64,000 nucleotides of DNA from Hoplostethus atlanticus (Eukaryota > Chordata > Actinopteri > Trachichthyiformes > Trachichthyidae), in the NCBI GenBank assembly GCA_034670405.1, contig JAXDDX010000007.1:5262001-5326000 (forward strand), written 5' to 3'. Within the stretch, counting starts at the first letter, position 1. Each line of letters starts with the position of its first letter. The position numbers were made by a program, and so were the translations under genes. The notes below the pieces were generated by a model. The model saw only the letters and a program-made list of their open reading frames with translations, was not told where the DNA came from and ran no database searches. Shown piece after piece: positions 26,852 to 39,240 of this stretch.

Positions 26852-26884
<33 letters not shown>
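26852..26884. repeat. (CT)n microsatellite
   Basis: CT run at the head of a 250-base pyrimidine-rich stretch (26820-27090). Confidence 0.93.
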
Positions 26885-26888
<4 letters not shown>

Positions 26889-27161
26889 CCCTCGCCCCTT
26901 TTCTGTGTGTCTATCTTGGGTTCCTTGCCATTATTGGCATGCCTTCCTTTCTTTCTGTCTTTTCCTCCCGTGCTGTTCTACCTCACCCCCCCCCTCCCCT
27001 CTCTTCCTCACTCTGTCTCTTCTGCTTGTATTTGTCTACTCCCTCCCTCCCCTCCTCCTTTCTCTCTCGCTGGTCTCACTTACCGTCAACCCAGCCACAG
27101 CAGCAACAGCGGTAGTGCCAGTACCTCACTCTAGCGAGCTCTCAGCCTCAGCGGAGGCTGC

Positions 27162-27162
<1 letters not shown>

Positions 27163-27196
<34 letters not shown>
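27163..27196. repeat. (GT)n microsatellite
   Basis: About 17 GT units. Confidence 0.94.
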
Positions 27197-27198
<2 letters not shown>

Positions 27199-27528
27199 CA
27201 TAGAAGTCAGTGTGTGCTCGTGTGTTTACAGTGTATGTATGTGCCACTGCGCCTGCTGCTCTGTAGAGAGCGAATAGAACGCATACACGGAATTACTCTA
27301 ACTAAGGACGAAGCTATGAAGTAAGGAGGTCTGAAGTCTGGAGCTCTACAAGAGGAAAAGGCATAACATCCCTGTCTCTCTCCTCCTTCACTCTCTGTCT
27401 CTCTCTCTCTCTCTCTCTATCAGTTTCTCCTCATTTCTGTAGCTCCTCTCTCACTCTCTTACTCTCTCTCTGGCTTACGCTTGCTGCTGCTAGGATTGTC
27501 TGCACCATAACTGTAAGTGGACTTCCTT

Positions 27529-27574
<46 letters not shown>
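27529..27574. repeat. (GT)n microsatellite
   Basis: About 22 GT units with one GA interruption. Confidence 0.94.
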
Positions 27575-27576
<2 letters not shown>

Positions 27577-30318
27577 CTTTATCCATACATGTGTATATGA
27601 CCTCACTCTGTGTCAATGAGCTATTTTTTTCCTATTTTTTTTACTTACTGTATAAATAATTTGATGTGTGTGTGTGTGTACGTGCGTGTGACTGCAGGCG
27701 TGTTTAAATGGCATCTCATGACATCTCTTATGACTTAATTAGGCCAATTTGTAAAGCCCTATTTGTAGTGCAAGAGCAGCGTATATTCATGTTGACACTA
27801 CTGACCTCCCTGGTATAAATGGATTCATATTCATAAATGTTCATTCATAATACTATACAGGGGGTGCCAGAAATGTCACCGCTGCCATTTATACAAAATG
27901 CCATTAGTCAGTGTAGCATGCGAATGAGTGTCCTCTCCTCCAGGTGTTCTCTGCAATCGGTGTAAGAGAGAGAGAGAGAGAGAGATAAGCAGAGAGAGAG
28001 AAAGAGAGAGAGTCAGTGTGTGTCTATGTGTGTGTATCACTCTGTCACCCAGGGCATGGAGAAAATCAATAGATCTACAGCTTGAGTTGGACCATTTACC
28101 TCTGCCAAGTAATGGGCACACACTCGGGCCTGCAAAGCTCCGTAGAGCATTTGTGTGCCCGTGCTTGAGATTGCCTGCAGTTGTATGTCAGATCTATAGG
28201 CGTCCTCAAAAGTGCCGTTTACATTTTTCATTTTTTTCCCCCCCACGATTGATCTTTTGTATGTGCGTGCGATTGCGAGTGCTTATGTATATGCTCGCGT
28301 GTGCGTGCATTTGTCTCTGCACAGTAAAAACGTGTCACTTGCGAGCAGCTGTCACCTTTTTTAAAAGCTAGCGAAAGAGGAGCATAGATCAAAAGTTTCT
28401 CTTTCAGCTCTCAACCGGGGTACAGGCAATGGAACAGACAGGGGAATGAGCAAGAGCAAGAGAACGACAGATAGAAAAAAACAGAGAGCCAGAGCATGCG
28501 AGAGGGAACGGAGCGAGACCATCATAATCAATCCTCCATGATCCTGAAAGAGCATCATTTGTCTCTTTCTTTTCTCACTCCACTCCTCTTCTTGCTCCCA
28601 TCTTTCTCTCATTTTCTACGGTGCAGCCACTTTGATCTTGCGTAAGAAGTCGGTCTCCAGAGCTTCATTACTTTTAAAGCCTTAGTCGTGAGGGGCCATA
28701 AAAAGATGCTAAGGAAAGGATTTCTAAGACCATTTACCAGACATTCTGTATTGGTGCGCAAGTAATGGCTACATAGGGATATAATGGTCCTCCATGGTGT
28801 ATAATGGCCTTCTGTGCCTTTTGCTCCAAGCTATCAGGGCATAAGGGGATTTGCCATGATATGTCAATGTTGAAGAAGGTGACTTAGAATATGAAGTGGT
28901 ACACATTGGGGAACTTGAGTCTGTTTAATTCATGAAGACATGCACACATAGCCACGTGCATACATATGGAAAAGAATATGATGCACGCAATTGTATGTCT
29001 TTCTGTAAACGTGATCGACCTCGGCCCACTTCATGAGACTTTCAACTTCAGTTTCAATTGTATGTCTGTTTTTTTCATGTAGGGCTGTTGAAGGACGTTT
29101 AATCTTGGTCTCTTCCTCGCTCTCTTTCTGTCTGTGCATGCATACATGCATGTGTGTGCCTGTGTGTGAGTGGGAGAGAGCACGAGCGTGTGTTTTTTGG
29201 GCAGAGTTTTGCCTTAAGCATATGGGGATTCATATGGGGTAGCAGGAAAAGGCTTGGGGAGGTAATGATTGAGAGAAAAGGTCAGTAGACAGGATGCCCT
29301 TATTTATCTGATGCAGGAGACTGCTGAGAGAGAGAGAGAAAGAGTGCGGTGACAGAAAGCGAGAGGAAGCAAGATTAGAAGTAAAAGTGTAACCAAATAA
29401 CCAAACAATGTGGAGGAAAGGGAAGCGAGAAAAAAACCCACTTTATTGTCTCGGAGACAGAAAGGCTAATGCAAAATATGTTCAACCAGAATCAATATCT
29501 CACCTCATTACGCCAAAAATCTATCCAGTCAGTCATTCTCCACCATGCCATTATAATGGGGAATGCAACAGTTGTGTGACTTGGGAATTGCTGTGCCTCT
29601 CGGTGCTGTCATGCATACTTACCCACACTTACCATTTCACCTCTGACCTTCGTCATGTGACCCCAGCTGCTGTGTGACCCTGTCGCTTGTCCTGCGTCAT
29701 GCAGGTACAGTGTGTCACATGCTGACTATATTTGAAACTAGAAAATTGGAATATCTATGCAGAATGAGTGTGAAAGACTTCTAGTATCGGCACACAATAA
29801 CCACAAACGTACATTCAGTTTGGAAATGGAAACAGTCTTATTTTCATCTTCAGAGGGATGTTTTAAAGGATAAAGCCTTTGAAAGATCTAAAGGTTAAGA
29901 AGGGGAAAGATAATTGTCTTGTTTCTTACTGCAATTTCAGGGTTTCAAGAGTCATCAACAGCAGTCTTATAAAAGCCGTAAAAAAAACCTCAAGTTCAGC
30001 ACATCAAAGGGCTAGAAAACATTACACCTCAATATCATGTTATGCACCAAAGATTGTGCGAACAGGCTGCAGTTAGCTAAACAAATGAAGATCTTTCCTC
30101 TGTGATGAAATATGTAGAGGGACCTTTGTACTTGTTGTTAATTACATACTCTGTGATGTTAATTACATACAAATTTTAGCTTTGTTCAGAGTAGCCCTGT
30201 GTCCTTGGCACGGTCTTAGTCCTTCCCTCCTGCACCAAAGGCTACTGTGTTGATGCTGCTAGCTGCAGGTGGACGGCTATGCATGTGTTTGTGCATGCCT
30301 GTGAGGGTGTAGGTGTGC

Positions 30319-30320
<2 letters not shown>

Positions 30321-30362
<42 letters not shown>
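30321..30362. repeat. (GT)n microsatellite
   Basis: About 21 GT units. Confidence 0.94.
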
Positions 30363-30363
<1 letters not shown>

Positions 30364-31091
30364 TGTAAATGTGGCCCATCTCTCTTCGTTATTGATGGGC
30401 CTGTTCCCTACCTCACTCGCCATGACCCAGTTCTGTGCTGACACCCCCCGTTCACATCACGCCTGCAGCAACCAGATGTTGTCAGAACAGTGAGAAAAAG
30501 GGAGAAAGAGGGTGAAAGACAGAAAGGGAGAGTACATCCTAGGTCCCTATGCCTTGTGTCAACATGATCACACACAGTAGAAGAGGCTGTGTGTTTTTTT
30601 TAGCACACAGGGCTCACAATGATTTCTGAGGTATTGTGTTGGACATGTACCTGTTTCTACTGTAGTAGAATTGAAAGAAGAAAAGGCTCGCTCAGACATC
30701 TGAGCTGAACATACACTATCAATAATACAAACACTATGCCAGTGAAACATTACCAGACAAGTGCTCATTGAAAGCTGACTAGTGTTAACGAGTGTCTACT
30801 GCTAGCAAACTGATATAACTGCTATTGTTGCTAAGCTATCATAACCATACTACACACAAAGCAAGACAAACTAGCCGACAATCTCTATGCAATGACTGAA
30901 GGGCAACCTACCTAGCTAACAGTACAAGCTAACGCTAACGCTAGGCAGTAGCATCTAATATAGCTGCAAAGCAAGACATAATATCCTATCAATGTTAAGT
31001 CTGTTTTTTTTTCTTTCTTTTGTTTCTTTTGTTTTTCATTTTCTGAACTGTTTACTTGCCATTGAAATTGAATCTTTGTCTTATTCAACAG

Positions 31092-31171
31092 AGCAGTTTC
31101 CTGGGCAGTGCCACATTCTCAGTGGGTGATCTGCTGAGAGCCAAAGACGAGCGACTGACATTGAATCTAAG
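31092..31171 (+). CDS. inpp4b: inpp4b internal exon (end of C2 domain)
   Basis: This 80-nt exon lies between an acceptor preceded by a long T-rich stretch (ending ttattcaacag) and a consensus gtaagt donor. It is entered in phase 0 and left in phase 2, with AG of an arginine codon at its end. The product is SSFLGSATFSVGDLL followed by RAKDERLTLNLR, matching the human INPP4B segment SFLGYASFKVGELL and the final C2 strand. Other AG dinucleotides lie within the next five bases, but only the cut before 31092 keeps the frame. It joins the upstream exon in frame as KSHES-SSFLG, which resembles the linker-free arrangement of INPP4A. The preceding intron is about 18.8 kb and the next about 21.6 kb. 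Confidence 0.93.
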
Positions 31172-31845
31172 GTAAGTGCAGGTTTTTTTCATACTCTGTT
31201 CATTATTATATTCTTCGAGGCTCAAAGGAATTCAGGCTTTGGAGTCCAAAGAATGCTCATCTTCACACAAGGTATTGACAGTCCCACTCAAATATTAAAT
31301 TGTTATTCTCTGAAACTTGAAAGTTGTGAAGAGAAATCTACCCACAAATGTTACAAAGGCAGTTGTAATTGTTAGCTGCCAGGGTTTGTCTGTTCAGAGA
31401 TGTTATGTTAGCATATACGAATACTCTGAAAGAAAATGGGAGTGGGAATAGTGTGTTGTTTGGGAGGTGGTGAAATTGACAAAATTAGCAGGTGTGTGCC
31501 TGTCAATACTGGAGAAAAAGAAGTTGCCTTCTGACGAGTACCTGTCATGGCGTCGATATCAGGTTTCTGTCAGCTTTTTTTGAGGTCAGACTGCATCCTT
31601 GTCCGTCTGGCGGTGTGCCTCAGATGAGCCTATGTATGGGGAGCAATGAACAAACATTTCAATTCATCTTGCTGCTTCACTTGCCTTATGCGCCACTAAG
31701 TGTGTGTGAGTGAGTGAATATAAAGGTAATATGAACAAATATAGACTAATTCAAAAATAATCCAAATTTAAAAAAATAAATTGACGATGGTATCGTCCAT
31801 CATCCACATCAGCAGACATCCTCCAATCCCTAATGCGTGTGTGTA

Positions 31846-31872
31846 GAAAGAAAGAAAGAAAGAAAGAAAGAA
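31846..31872. repeat. (GAAA)n tetranucleotide microsatellite
   Basis: Six to seven GAAA units. Confidence 0.93.
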
Positions 31873-32034
31873 CAAACAAGTTTAGACTGGATGCAGGGAA
31901 AGGAGGTGGAGAAGTAAATTGAGGTATACCGGGGAACCATAATGAACGGAGAATGGTGCAGGGTCTGGAGGGTTACCATGGGGACCCAGGACTGGAATCC
32001 ACCTGTTGGTGCACAGAGAGCTTCCTGCAAATTG

Positions 32035-32144
<110 letters not shown>

Positions 32145-32609
32145 ACTTGCGTTGCGCTGCTATATTTCCAAACCTCTTCCACCTGTGGTTTGTGGCTAAG
32201 CTTTTGAAACTAACTTTTGAAACTAACTAACGATCCATTACCGGCTTGCTTTTGTAAATCAAAATCAAATATTCCACATTGTTCTGTGGTCATGAATTAT
32301 ATTTTTTCCTCCACCTATAAACTGCAGAGATTATATGTTCTGTCTATGTTTCTCCTTTTTGTATTGTCAGACTGCATTTCCGTTTTCCTCCCTATTCATA
32401 GTTGTGTCTATGATATGCCCCTTTGGCTATCCTCTCTTTTTTTTTTCTCTACTTTCTTCTGTTATGCTTTCTCATTTCCTGCTGGTGATCCTAGGTCTCT
32501 GGCTATAATTGTATGTGGCATGATTGTCTGTGTGAGCTGCAACGAGAACAGAGATTATGCAGCCCCCCTCTGTGCGTTTGTGTGTGCATGCATGCATGTA
32601 TGCATGTGT

Positions 32610-32611
<2 letters not shown>

Positions 32612-32642
<31 letters not shown>
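32612..32642. repeat. (GT)n microsatellite
   Basis: About 15 GT units after imperfect GCAT repeats. Confidence 0.93.
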
Positions 32643-32644
<2 letters not shown>

Positions 32645-33502
32645 CAACATTAAGAACAAACATCTTGCACCAAATAGCTAGGCTTTGACACACAAAAATA
32701 GTGATTTTACTCCACAGTCGTTGTATAAACCTACTGGCAATCCTGGTAGTGGGTTGTCATCATGGTGATACAAGATACAAGATATTAGAGGAACATCCAC
32801 CCTAAAACCCTTAAACACTGTTAAAAAACAACTATTGGTGATGTACCTTTCATTCCTGGCTCCATTTTCTTGTTTGGTGGTGTTTTTATTCCCACTGGCC
32901 AAACATAGACGACGTGACATCACATATTTCCAGCCTAGCTACAATGGACTTTTATAGCAGAAACATTTTCAACTATCTTAAACATTGACAGTAAACCTGA
33001 GGTTTTGGTGTCAGCCGCTCAGAATCAAAGAGCAAGGGCTTCTTTCTACACTCACCATTTTGCACCAACACTTGACAATCATACAGGGAAAAAACCATTG
33101 TAGAAGAGGAAGTGATACCAATTTTTCCACCAACAATAGCCTCAATAGTTCATAATGAAACACAGCCACAAGACATGTTGCATTCTGAGTATGGGGTATG
33201 ACTCTTTTTCTCTCTTGGAAAAACTTGCTTTCTTGCTGTTACAATTGCTATGGCTCTTCACCTACACATACTGAATGCAGCAAGTTCAGGCACATTCTGT
33301 GGGGGTTGTCAAAAGGCATTTTGGGAAATGTAGGAAATCACTAACTGAAGTAGAATTAGACGGAACAGGTTGAGGGGAAAGTTGGTACACCTAACAAGTA
33401 ACAGATTGATGATAGAACAGTGTAAGAGTATGTGAGAACCTGTACAGTATGTGGTGTATGGTGACAGGGACAGCTGCTGTATCTAAAATTGAATCTATAC
33501 AC

Positions 33503-33514
33503 TACACACACACA

Positions 33515-33558
<44 letters not shown>
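33503..33558. repeat. (AC)n microsatellite
   Basis: AC run with one AG interruption. Confidence 0.94.
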
Positions 33559-33563
<5 letters not shown>

Positions 33564-36500
33564 TAGTATCACTGGGAGAATCATTGCTAGAGTTGGAGTT
33601 GGAGTTTATTACACAGTACATGGTGATGCATGCATAACACATACAGACACACAGAGGAAGTTGTCTTGATCCAATATGCTGTTTGGTTGTTGGTTCATCC
33701 AGTGAGAACAGATTTCAAAGATGAGCAGCTCTACATGAGCATGTATGATTCACTCTGGGCTGTTTGGCCTGTGGATGAGCCTGTGATTCACAGTTCAAAT
33801 TAGTTCTGCTGGCCAAGCAGCTCTGATGCCACAGTGTTGACTTGAACAGGATTGTAATTCATTCTCCTTGTTGAGGAACAGATGCTTCATTTTACTACAA
33901 TGTTCCAATCTCCACTTAGTCGCTGGTTGTAGGAAGTAAGTTAATTTGAGGTGACAGAGGGAAAGTGAGACTACTTTATTTCCAGGAGGCAAGGATTGAT
34001 TTTCCTCAGTGAATCTTAAAACCAATATGACTTTGACCAAGTTCTCTTCATAAGCTCTGGATTTACATTGGCGCTGAGCAAATGTATAGAGGAAATTGGT
34101 ATTTGATCAGCACCTGGGTGTGCAAGACTGCTGCTTTTACCTTGGCCCTTCAGTAAAGTTTGCTCCCCTGCGGTGCCCTTTCTACTGAGAGGGCTGTCCA
34201 CCGCAAAGCTCATTCTCTATTCTCATACATTTTCACTGTCTTTCAGCTCCTCTCTATTTCTCTTTCAGGTCTCACATTCACTTTCATGTCTGACTGGTTA
34301 GGATGTTTGTCACGGATTGTTTTTGTTTCCTGTGAGGCATGACCAGTTTGATTTGGGTCACTTTTTTTGAAGGTTTTTGACAGTGTCGTGTTGAATGAGT
34401 GGGAGTGGTTGATACAAGGGTGAGCTCTTGTGAAGATCTGTCTCTTTTGAGGACACCAAAAGCCATTGAAGTGATGAGAAAATCTCACAATCCTGCAACT
34501 GTGACACAAACACACGCACACAAAACACACTCATATAGACATACTCACTGGAATACAAACACGTACAGTACACACACACACATATGAACACACACATACA
34601 GACACACAGTGACGGTGCTCATATACCACAAAAGCACAAACTCACTCAGGAGCCAAGGAGGAAGAAAGGGTACTTGGAGGGTTTACTGAGAGTTGGGCTT
34701 TTGTTGTTTGAAGTTTGAACCTTTGTTAATCAAAGAGCAGACATCTGATTTAAAGGGAATGCTTGATGAGTTGTCTGGTCAGCACACAAGGTCCAAGGGC
34801 TGAGGTCTACCTTCAAAAATGCATTTTGAACTTCTTATTTAAAGGTTGTAGTTGAAATGTTGAGTTGTTAGTTGTGAGTTATGGATTACTTAGACAGGTT
34901 TAAAAGTCAAGTAGTTGAAAAGAGAGGCTTGATTGCCATCTGTCAGAAAAGAAAAGAAAGCTTGCATTTGCTGATGGAGAAAACAGTTTGAATAGAAGTT
35001 AATTACCCTGATGTCATGAATAGAGACATTTGTCGCTTGACATTTGACACAGCTTGAATGATTAACTGGGTCATACGGGACCTCAGGCTATACTGTGATC
35101 AATAGAGTTTTAAGCAAACACTCAGGTGGGCACGGTAAGTTCACTGTGTGATCTGACAGAAACGGTCATTTCTGACAATCAGTTTTTTGCTGGTGTGATA
35201 CTGAGGTTGCATATGTGTGCCTTAAGGTATGCAAGTGCATGTTTTCCTGGCTGTATGTGTGTGCATTCGTGTATAAAAATGTAAATATGTGTACATGTGT
35301 AAGAGCAGCGTGTCCTCAATCGTCTCCTACCTGGGGGTATGCCTCTCAGACATTTTAATGTAACAGCCGTACAGCTAGACTGTCAGTGGTAACTTGGCTG
35401 TAGCATAGCAGCAGCATCTTGAGAATTGTTTTATAAGGTGTGTGTGTGTGTGCATTCACTCTGAGGTACGTACATTACATAAAGGCAATTTAACATTAGT
35501 CCTCTATTGTTACTACTCTACTGACCCCAGCCACTTTAACAGTAAAGCATGGTACATGGTCTTGATGTATGCTATCATTTTTTACCCCCTCTCAACACTT
35601 AATATGCCATTACAACATATGAATGGTGGCCGCTATGCTGCCTTTGCCCCGTTACCTGTGCAGACACTAGTAAATCTCTTCCTGGTTGTGTGTTGTATAG
35701 ACACGGGTGTCCGACCTGATTCCTGCCTGGCCGTTATTCACACAGAATGCATGAGCTGTGTAAGGACTGCTGCAGTATCTCAGCCTTCTCGGGGCTATGC
35801 ATCACATAGCTGTACCGAGTCAGAAGTGTTGGCTCACAATACGAACGCTATTCCACAATCAGGGTCAGAATTGTCTTGTCCTGCCGATTCAACTACGATT
35901 AACCTTTCATAACAATGTAAGAAGTGATTTAAAAGGTTAGTTGTTTACCTTTGGCTTATTCATGAAATTTGTGCTGGATTTTGTTGCATGTGGTTTCAAA
36001 CTCAAGTGAGAAAGCCATTTGCATGTGTTTGCAGGTTTTGACCCTGCCTCCCCTCAAGCACTGTAAATATTTTCCCACTGAATAACTTAGGAACAATTGT
36101 ACCTGGTTTCCCTCATTCTAGAGTTTGGCTTGTTATGCAGACTTGCAGATTCTAAAATGAGCTTGGTTTAAATAGGGACCTGGGACTAGCAACACAAACA
36201 GTGTGCTACAGTAGCTGCAGAGAAGTCAGTGCTGCAGAGGTCTCTCAATAATGCATGTTATGTATACACAGGGGAGAAATGACTATTATTTCCAAAAAGG
36301 AAGTTGAGGTTCCTTCACCCCACCACAACAGCAAATGCTGCTGTGTAAATGGGACTCAAATAATGTGCAAATGCATACATAGAGACAAGTGCATAGAAGT
36401 GCACATAAAGAACATATAAGCTCATGCATGTGTGCATGCAAGTTTGTGTTTGTCAAATTAGTGAATTGCTCTCGCATACAACGAATGTATTGTCATTTCT

Positions 36501-37043
36501 TCCTACTTGGGGTTGCTGTTGTCCCTCCCTCGTTCTCTCACCCTCTCGTACGTTCACTGTACTTTTCTCTCCTCTTCTTGTTATCTCCAAAACTTTAGAC
36601 ACTCAGTAAGAGAGGCACTGTGACCCAGTTCTACAGTACAGTTTGAGATTTGATTTCGATATGAAATTGTATGGTTGTGTGTGTGCGCGCGTGGGTATGT
36701 GTGTGTGTGCGTCTGTGTGTGTGTGTACATCAGAGATTTAACATGGTGAGGACACATTATCACAGACCAGTGCTTCCACTGCCTAGCTTCATGGCTTATT
36801 TATCCATTCCCATTGGATAAGGCGTCACTATATTGTCCCAGCAGTAATAGCTTCAGCTTCCAGCTATCATGATAATACCAGTTTACTATCACACTACTCT
36901 CACTGTCAAAATTGTCACACTTATCCATAGACAAAGTGAGTTTTCTTTTAGTGGGCTGACGGCTCTGGGAAATTCGAATATAAGAGTCTCCTCCTTATCA
37001 CAACATGGCCCAACAATGGCAGACAGTGTTGAGACATCACCGT

Positions 37044-37092
37044 ATGTGTGTGTGTGTGCGTGTGCGTGTGCGTGTGTGTGTGTGTGTGCGTG
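37044..37092. repeat. (GT)n microsatellite
   Basis: GT run with regular GC interruptions. Confidence 0.92.
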
Positions 37093-38553
37093 CCAAGTGT
37101 TAAAAACAGTTTTGCTAATGAACTATTCCATAGAGTACTCCTCCTTCTCTCCCTACACACTCACACATATGTCATCACCTTTCTATGTGTAGTCATTAGC
37201 CGCTCAGTTTCAACCAGAGAAACCAAATATAACAAATATTTAGTTATGAATAATGAAATAGGGGGAATTTTTACAAAACAAATAAATGCCTTTATTTGTT
37301 GCTGCTTCTTTTTATCTGTGTAGCAGTGAATAAGAAACACATGTACAGCACTGTTTAAGGGAAACTAAGTGACTCTTTTGGCCGTGCTGTTCGAGTGTAT
37401 GGCTTCTGGGGAAACATTTATCTGTAGTTCGCACATGGGGAGTACTCTATTGGAAATGAGCCCAAACTTCCTGTGTGGAATTATCCAATAAAAAGCATTT
37501 AATGCAGAGGGAATGGGTTTACATTCACATTACCATGCATGCATGCACACGCACACACACACAGGCACCCTCACACACTCACACACTGTGTAATACAGTT
37601 GCTGCATACTAATACTAACACACACAAGCACACACATAAAAAATAAATGCACATATGGCCTCCACATTCCCCCCCCCCCCATCACTACCAAAAATGCGTT
37701 TCCGCACTGTTATTCTGCATAATCTCAGAGATCCCCCCAGGCAGTAGGGCTCATGGGCAGAATATGAAAATAACTACCTCGGTCAGTGCTGCATCACGGC
37801 ATCAAAATATATGAAAGAAACGAAAAATAAAATAATAAAATAAGAAATGGAAATAATGGAAATGTTCCTTTGACAACCTGCCTTAATTACCTGCCATGAG
37901 TAATCACATCTCCACTAAATTAAGCAGCAACATTGGGGATAACCCCAAAGCTTGATATAGAGCCATTAACCTAGCAGCCTTATTCAACAAGGCAATAGTA
38001 AGACCTATTCAACTGGGTAAAACATTCTTCAGGTTCTTTCTATATCTCATATCTTTTGCTCAATTGTACATATAAGGAGAAGAAATGGGGAAAATGGAGA
38101 TGTGGTGTTAGGAGCCAAAGATGGAGGAGAGAGATTTAATAAATCTGGCCAGACGTGGGGCTGAGGCGTGCTGGAGGCACATCTCATGCCAAGTCCTTGT
38201 CTAAGTGATGAGAGGATGATAATGAGGACAAAATGGAGAGAGGAAAGGGAGAATAGAGCAGGGGTATAAAATTGTGTCTCAGAGGTTACTGTTTGAGTGG
38301 GGGGGGGTTTTTCTGCCACCTGTTTTTTGCTCTGGAAAAAAAATGTGTATTTCCATCATTCAAGCACCCTGCTGGGGTGATGTAAAGGAGAGCAATGCAA
38401 TCTTTCCTTTTGCTCCAACTCAAGGACACCAGAGAGGATGATTTCCTGCGTAATACCCTGTCTGCCTTGCCATGGTCCTCAGTAATGCAATGTTATGTCC
38501 AAACAAATGGCTTCAAATATTGGAATATTTGTACTACTTGTGGTAATCATATA

Positions 38554-39240
38554 CACCGATCAGCCATAACATTAAAACCACCTGCCTAATATTGTATTGG
38601 TCCCCCTCGTGCCTCCAAAATTGAGATCTGGGGAATTTGGAGGCCAAGTCAACACCTTGAACTCTTTATCATGTTCCTCAAACCATTCTTGAACAATTTT
38701 TGCAGTGTGGCAGGGCGCAGTATTCTGCTGAAAGAGGCCACTGCCATCAGGGAATACCGTTGTCATGAAGGGGTGTACTTGGTCTGCAACAATGTTTAGG
38801 TAGGTGGTACGTGTCAAAGTAACATCCACATGAATGCCAGGACCCATGGGATCGGACCAGACGGGCTAGCCTTCGCTCCCCATGCGCATCAATGAGCCTT
38901 GGCCGCCCATGACCCTGTCGCCGGCTCACCGGTGGTCCTTCCTTGGACCACTTTTGGTAGGTACTAACCACTGCATATGGGGAACACCCCACAAGACCTG
39001 CCATTTTGGAGATGCTCTGACCCAGTCGTCTAGCCATCACAATTTGGCCCTTGTCAAAGTCGCTCAGATCCTTACTCTTGCCCATTTTTCCTGCTTCCAA
39101 CACATCAACTTCAAGAACTGACTTCAAGAACTTCACTTGCTTCCCGATATATCCCACCACTTGACAGGTGCCACTGTAACGAGATAATCAGTGTTATTCA
39201 CTTCACCTGTCAGTGGTTTTAATGTTGTAGCTGATCGGTG
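38554..39240 (-). mobile_element. Tc1-like transposon, internally deleted (687 bp)
   Basis: The inverted ends begin caccgatcag and continue with an AT-rich acattaaaaccac on both sides, flanked by TA on each side (38552-38553 and 39241-39242). TA duplication and transposase remnants define the Tc1/mariner superfamily. Full-length relatives are usually over 1.2 kb, so about half is missing. Confidence 0.93.
38572..39085 (-). pseudogene. Tc1-like transposase, broken
   Basis: On the minus strand the N-terminal half starts [20 protein letters not shown]. It includes a helix-turn-helix ([20 protein letters not shown]) and a GRPR linker, as in the DNA-binding part of Tc1 transposases. Near 38850 the frame shifts and the catalytic core is mostly deleted. 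What remains reads [15 protein letters not shown], then FQQNTAPCHT, then WPPNSPDLN. In active relatives the second catalytic Asp sits in QQDNAP; here it is Asn. The third acidic residue, after PDLNP, is removed by a second deletion that runs straight to the terminal repeat. The protein (about 170 residues left of about 340) cannot be active. Confidence 0.85.

Larger units (their letters stand above)
12292..31091 (+). other. inpp4b intron (18.8 kb)
   Basis: Phase-0 intron from gtgagt to caacag. It contains a SINE, a hAT element, possible repeat remnants and many microsatellites. The 18-residue linker exon expected from human INPP4B should lie here if the fish has it; I could not find it. Confidence 0.8.

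Noticed and set aside
27253..27318. A 54-nt stretch between an acceptor-like tgctctgtag and a gtaagg donor, the right size for the missing INPP4B linker exon
   Set aside because: In the required phase 0 it contains a stop and shows no similarity to the linker; only another frame is open.
26725..27324. 199-codon open frame
   Set aside because: Made of translated CT and GT microsatellites; no conserved protein features.
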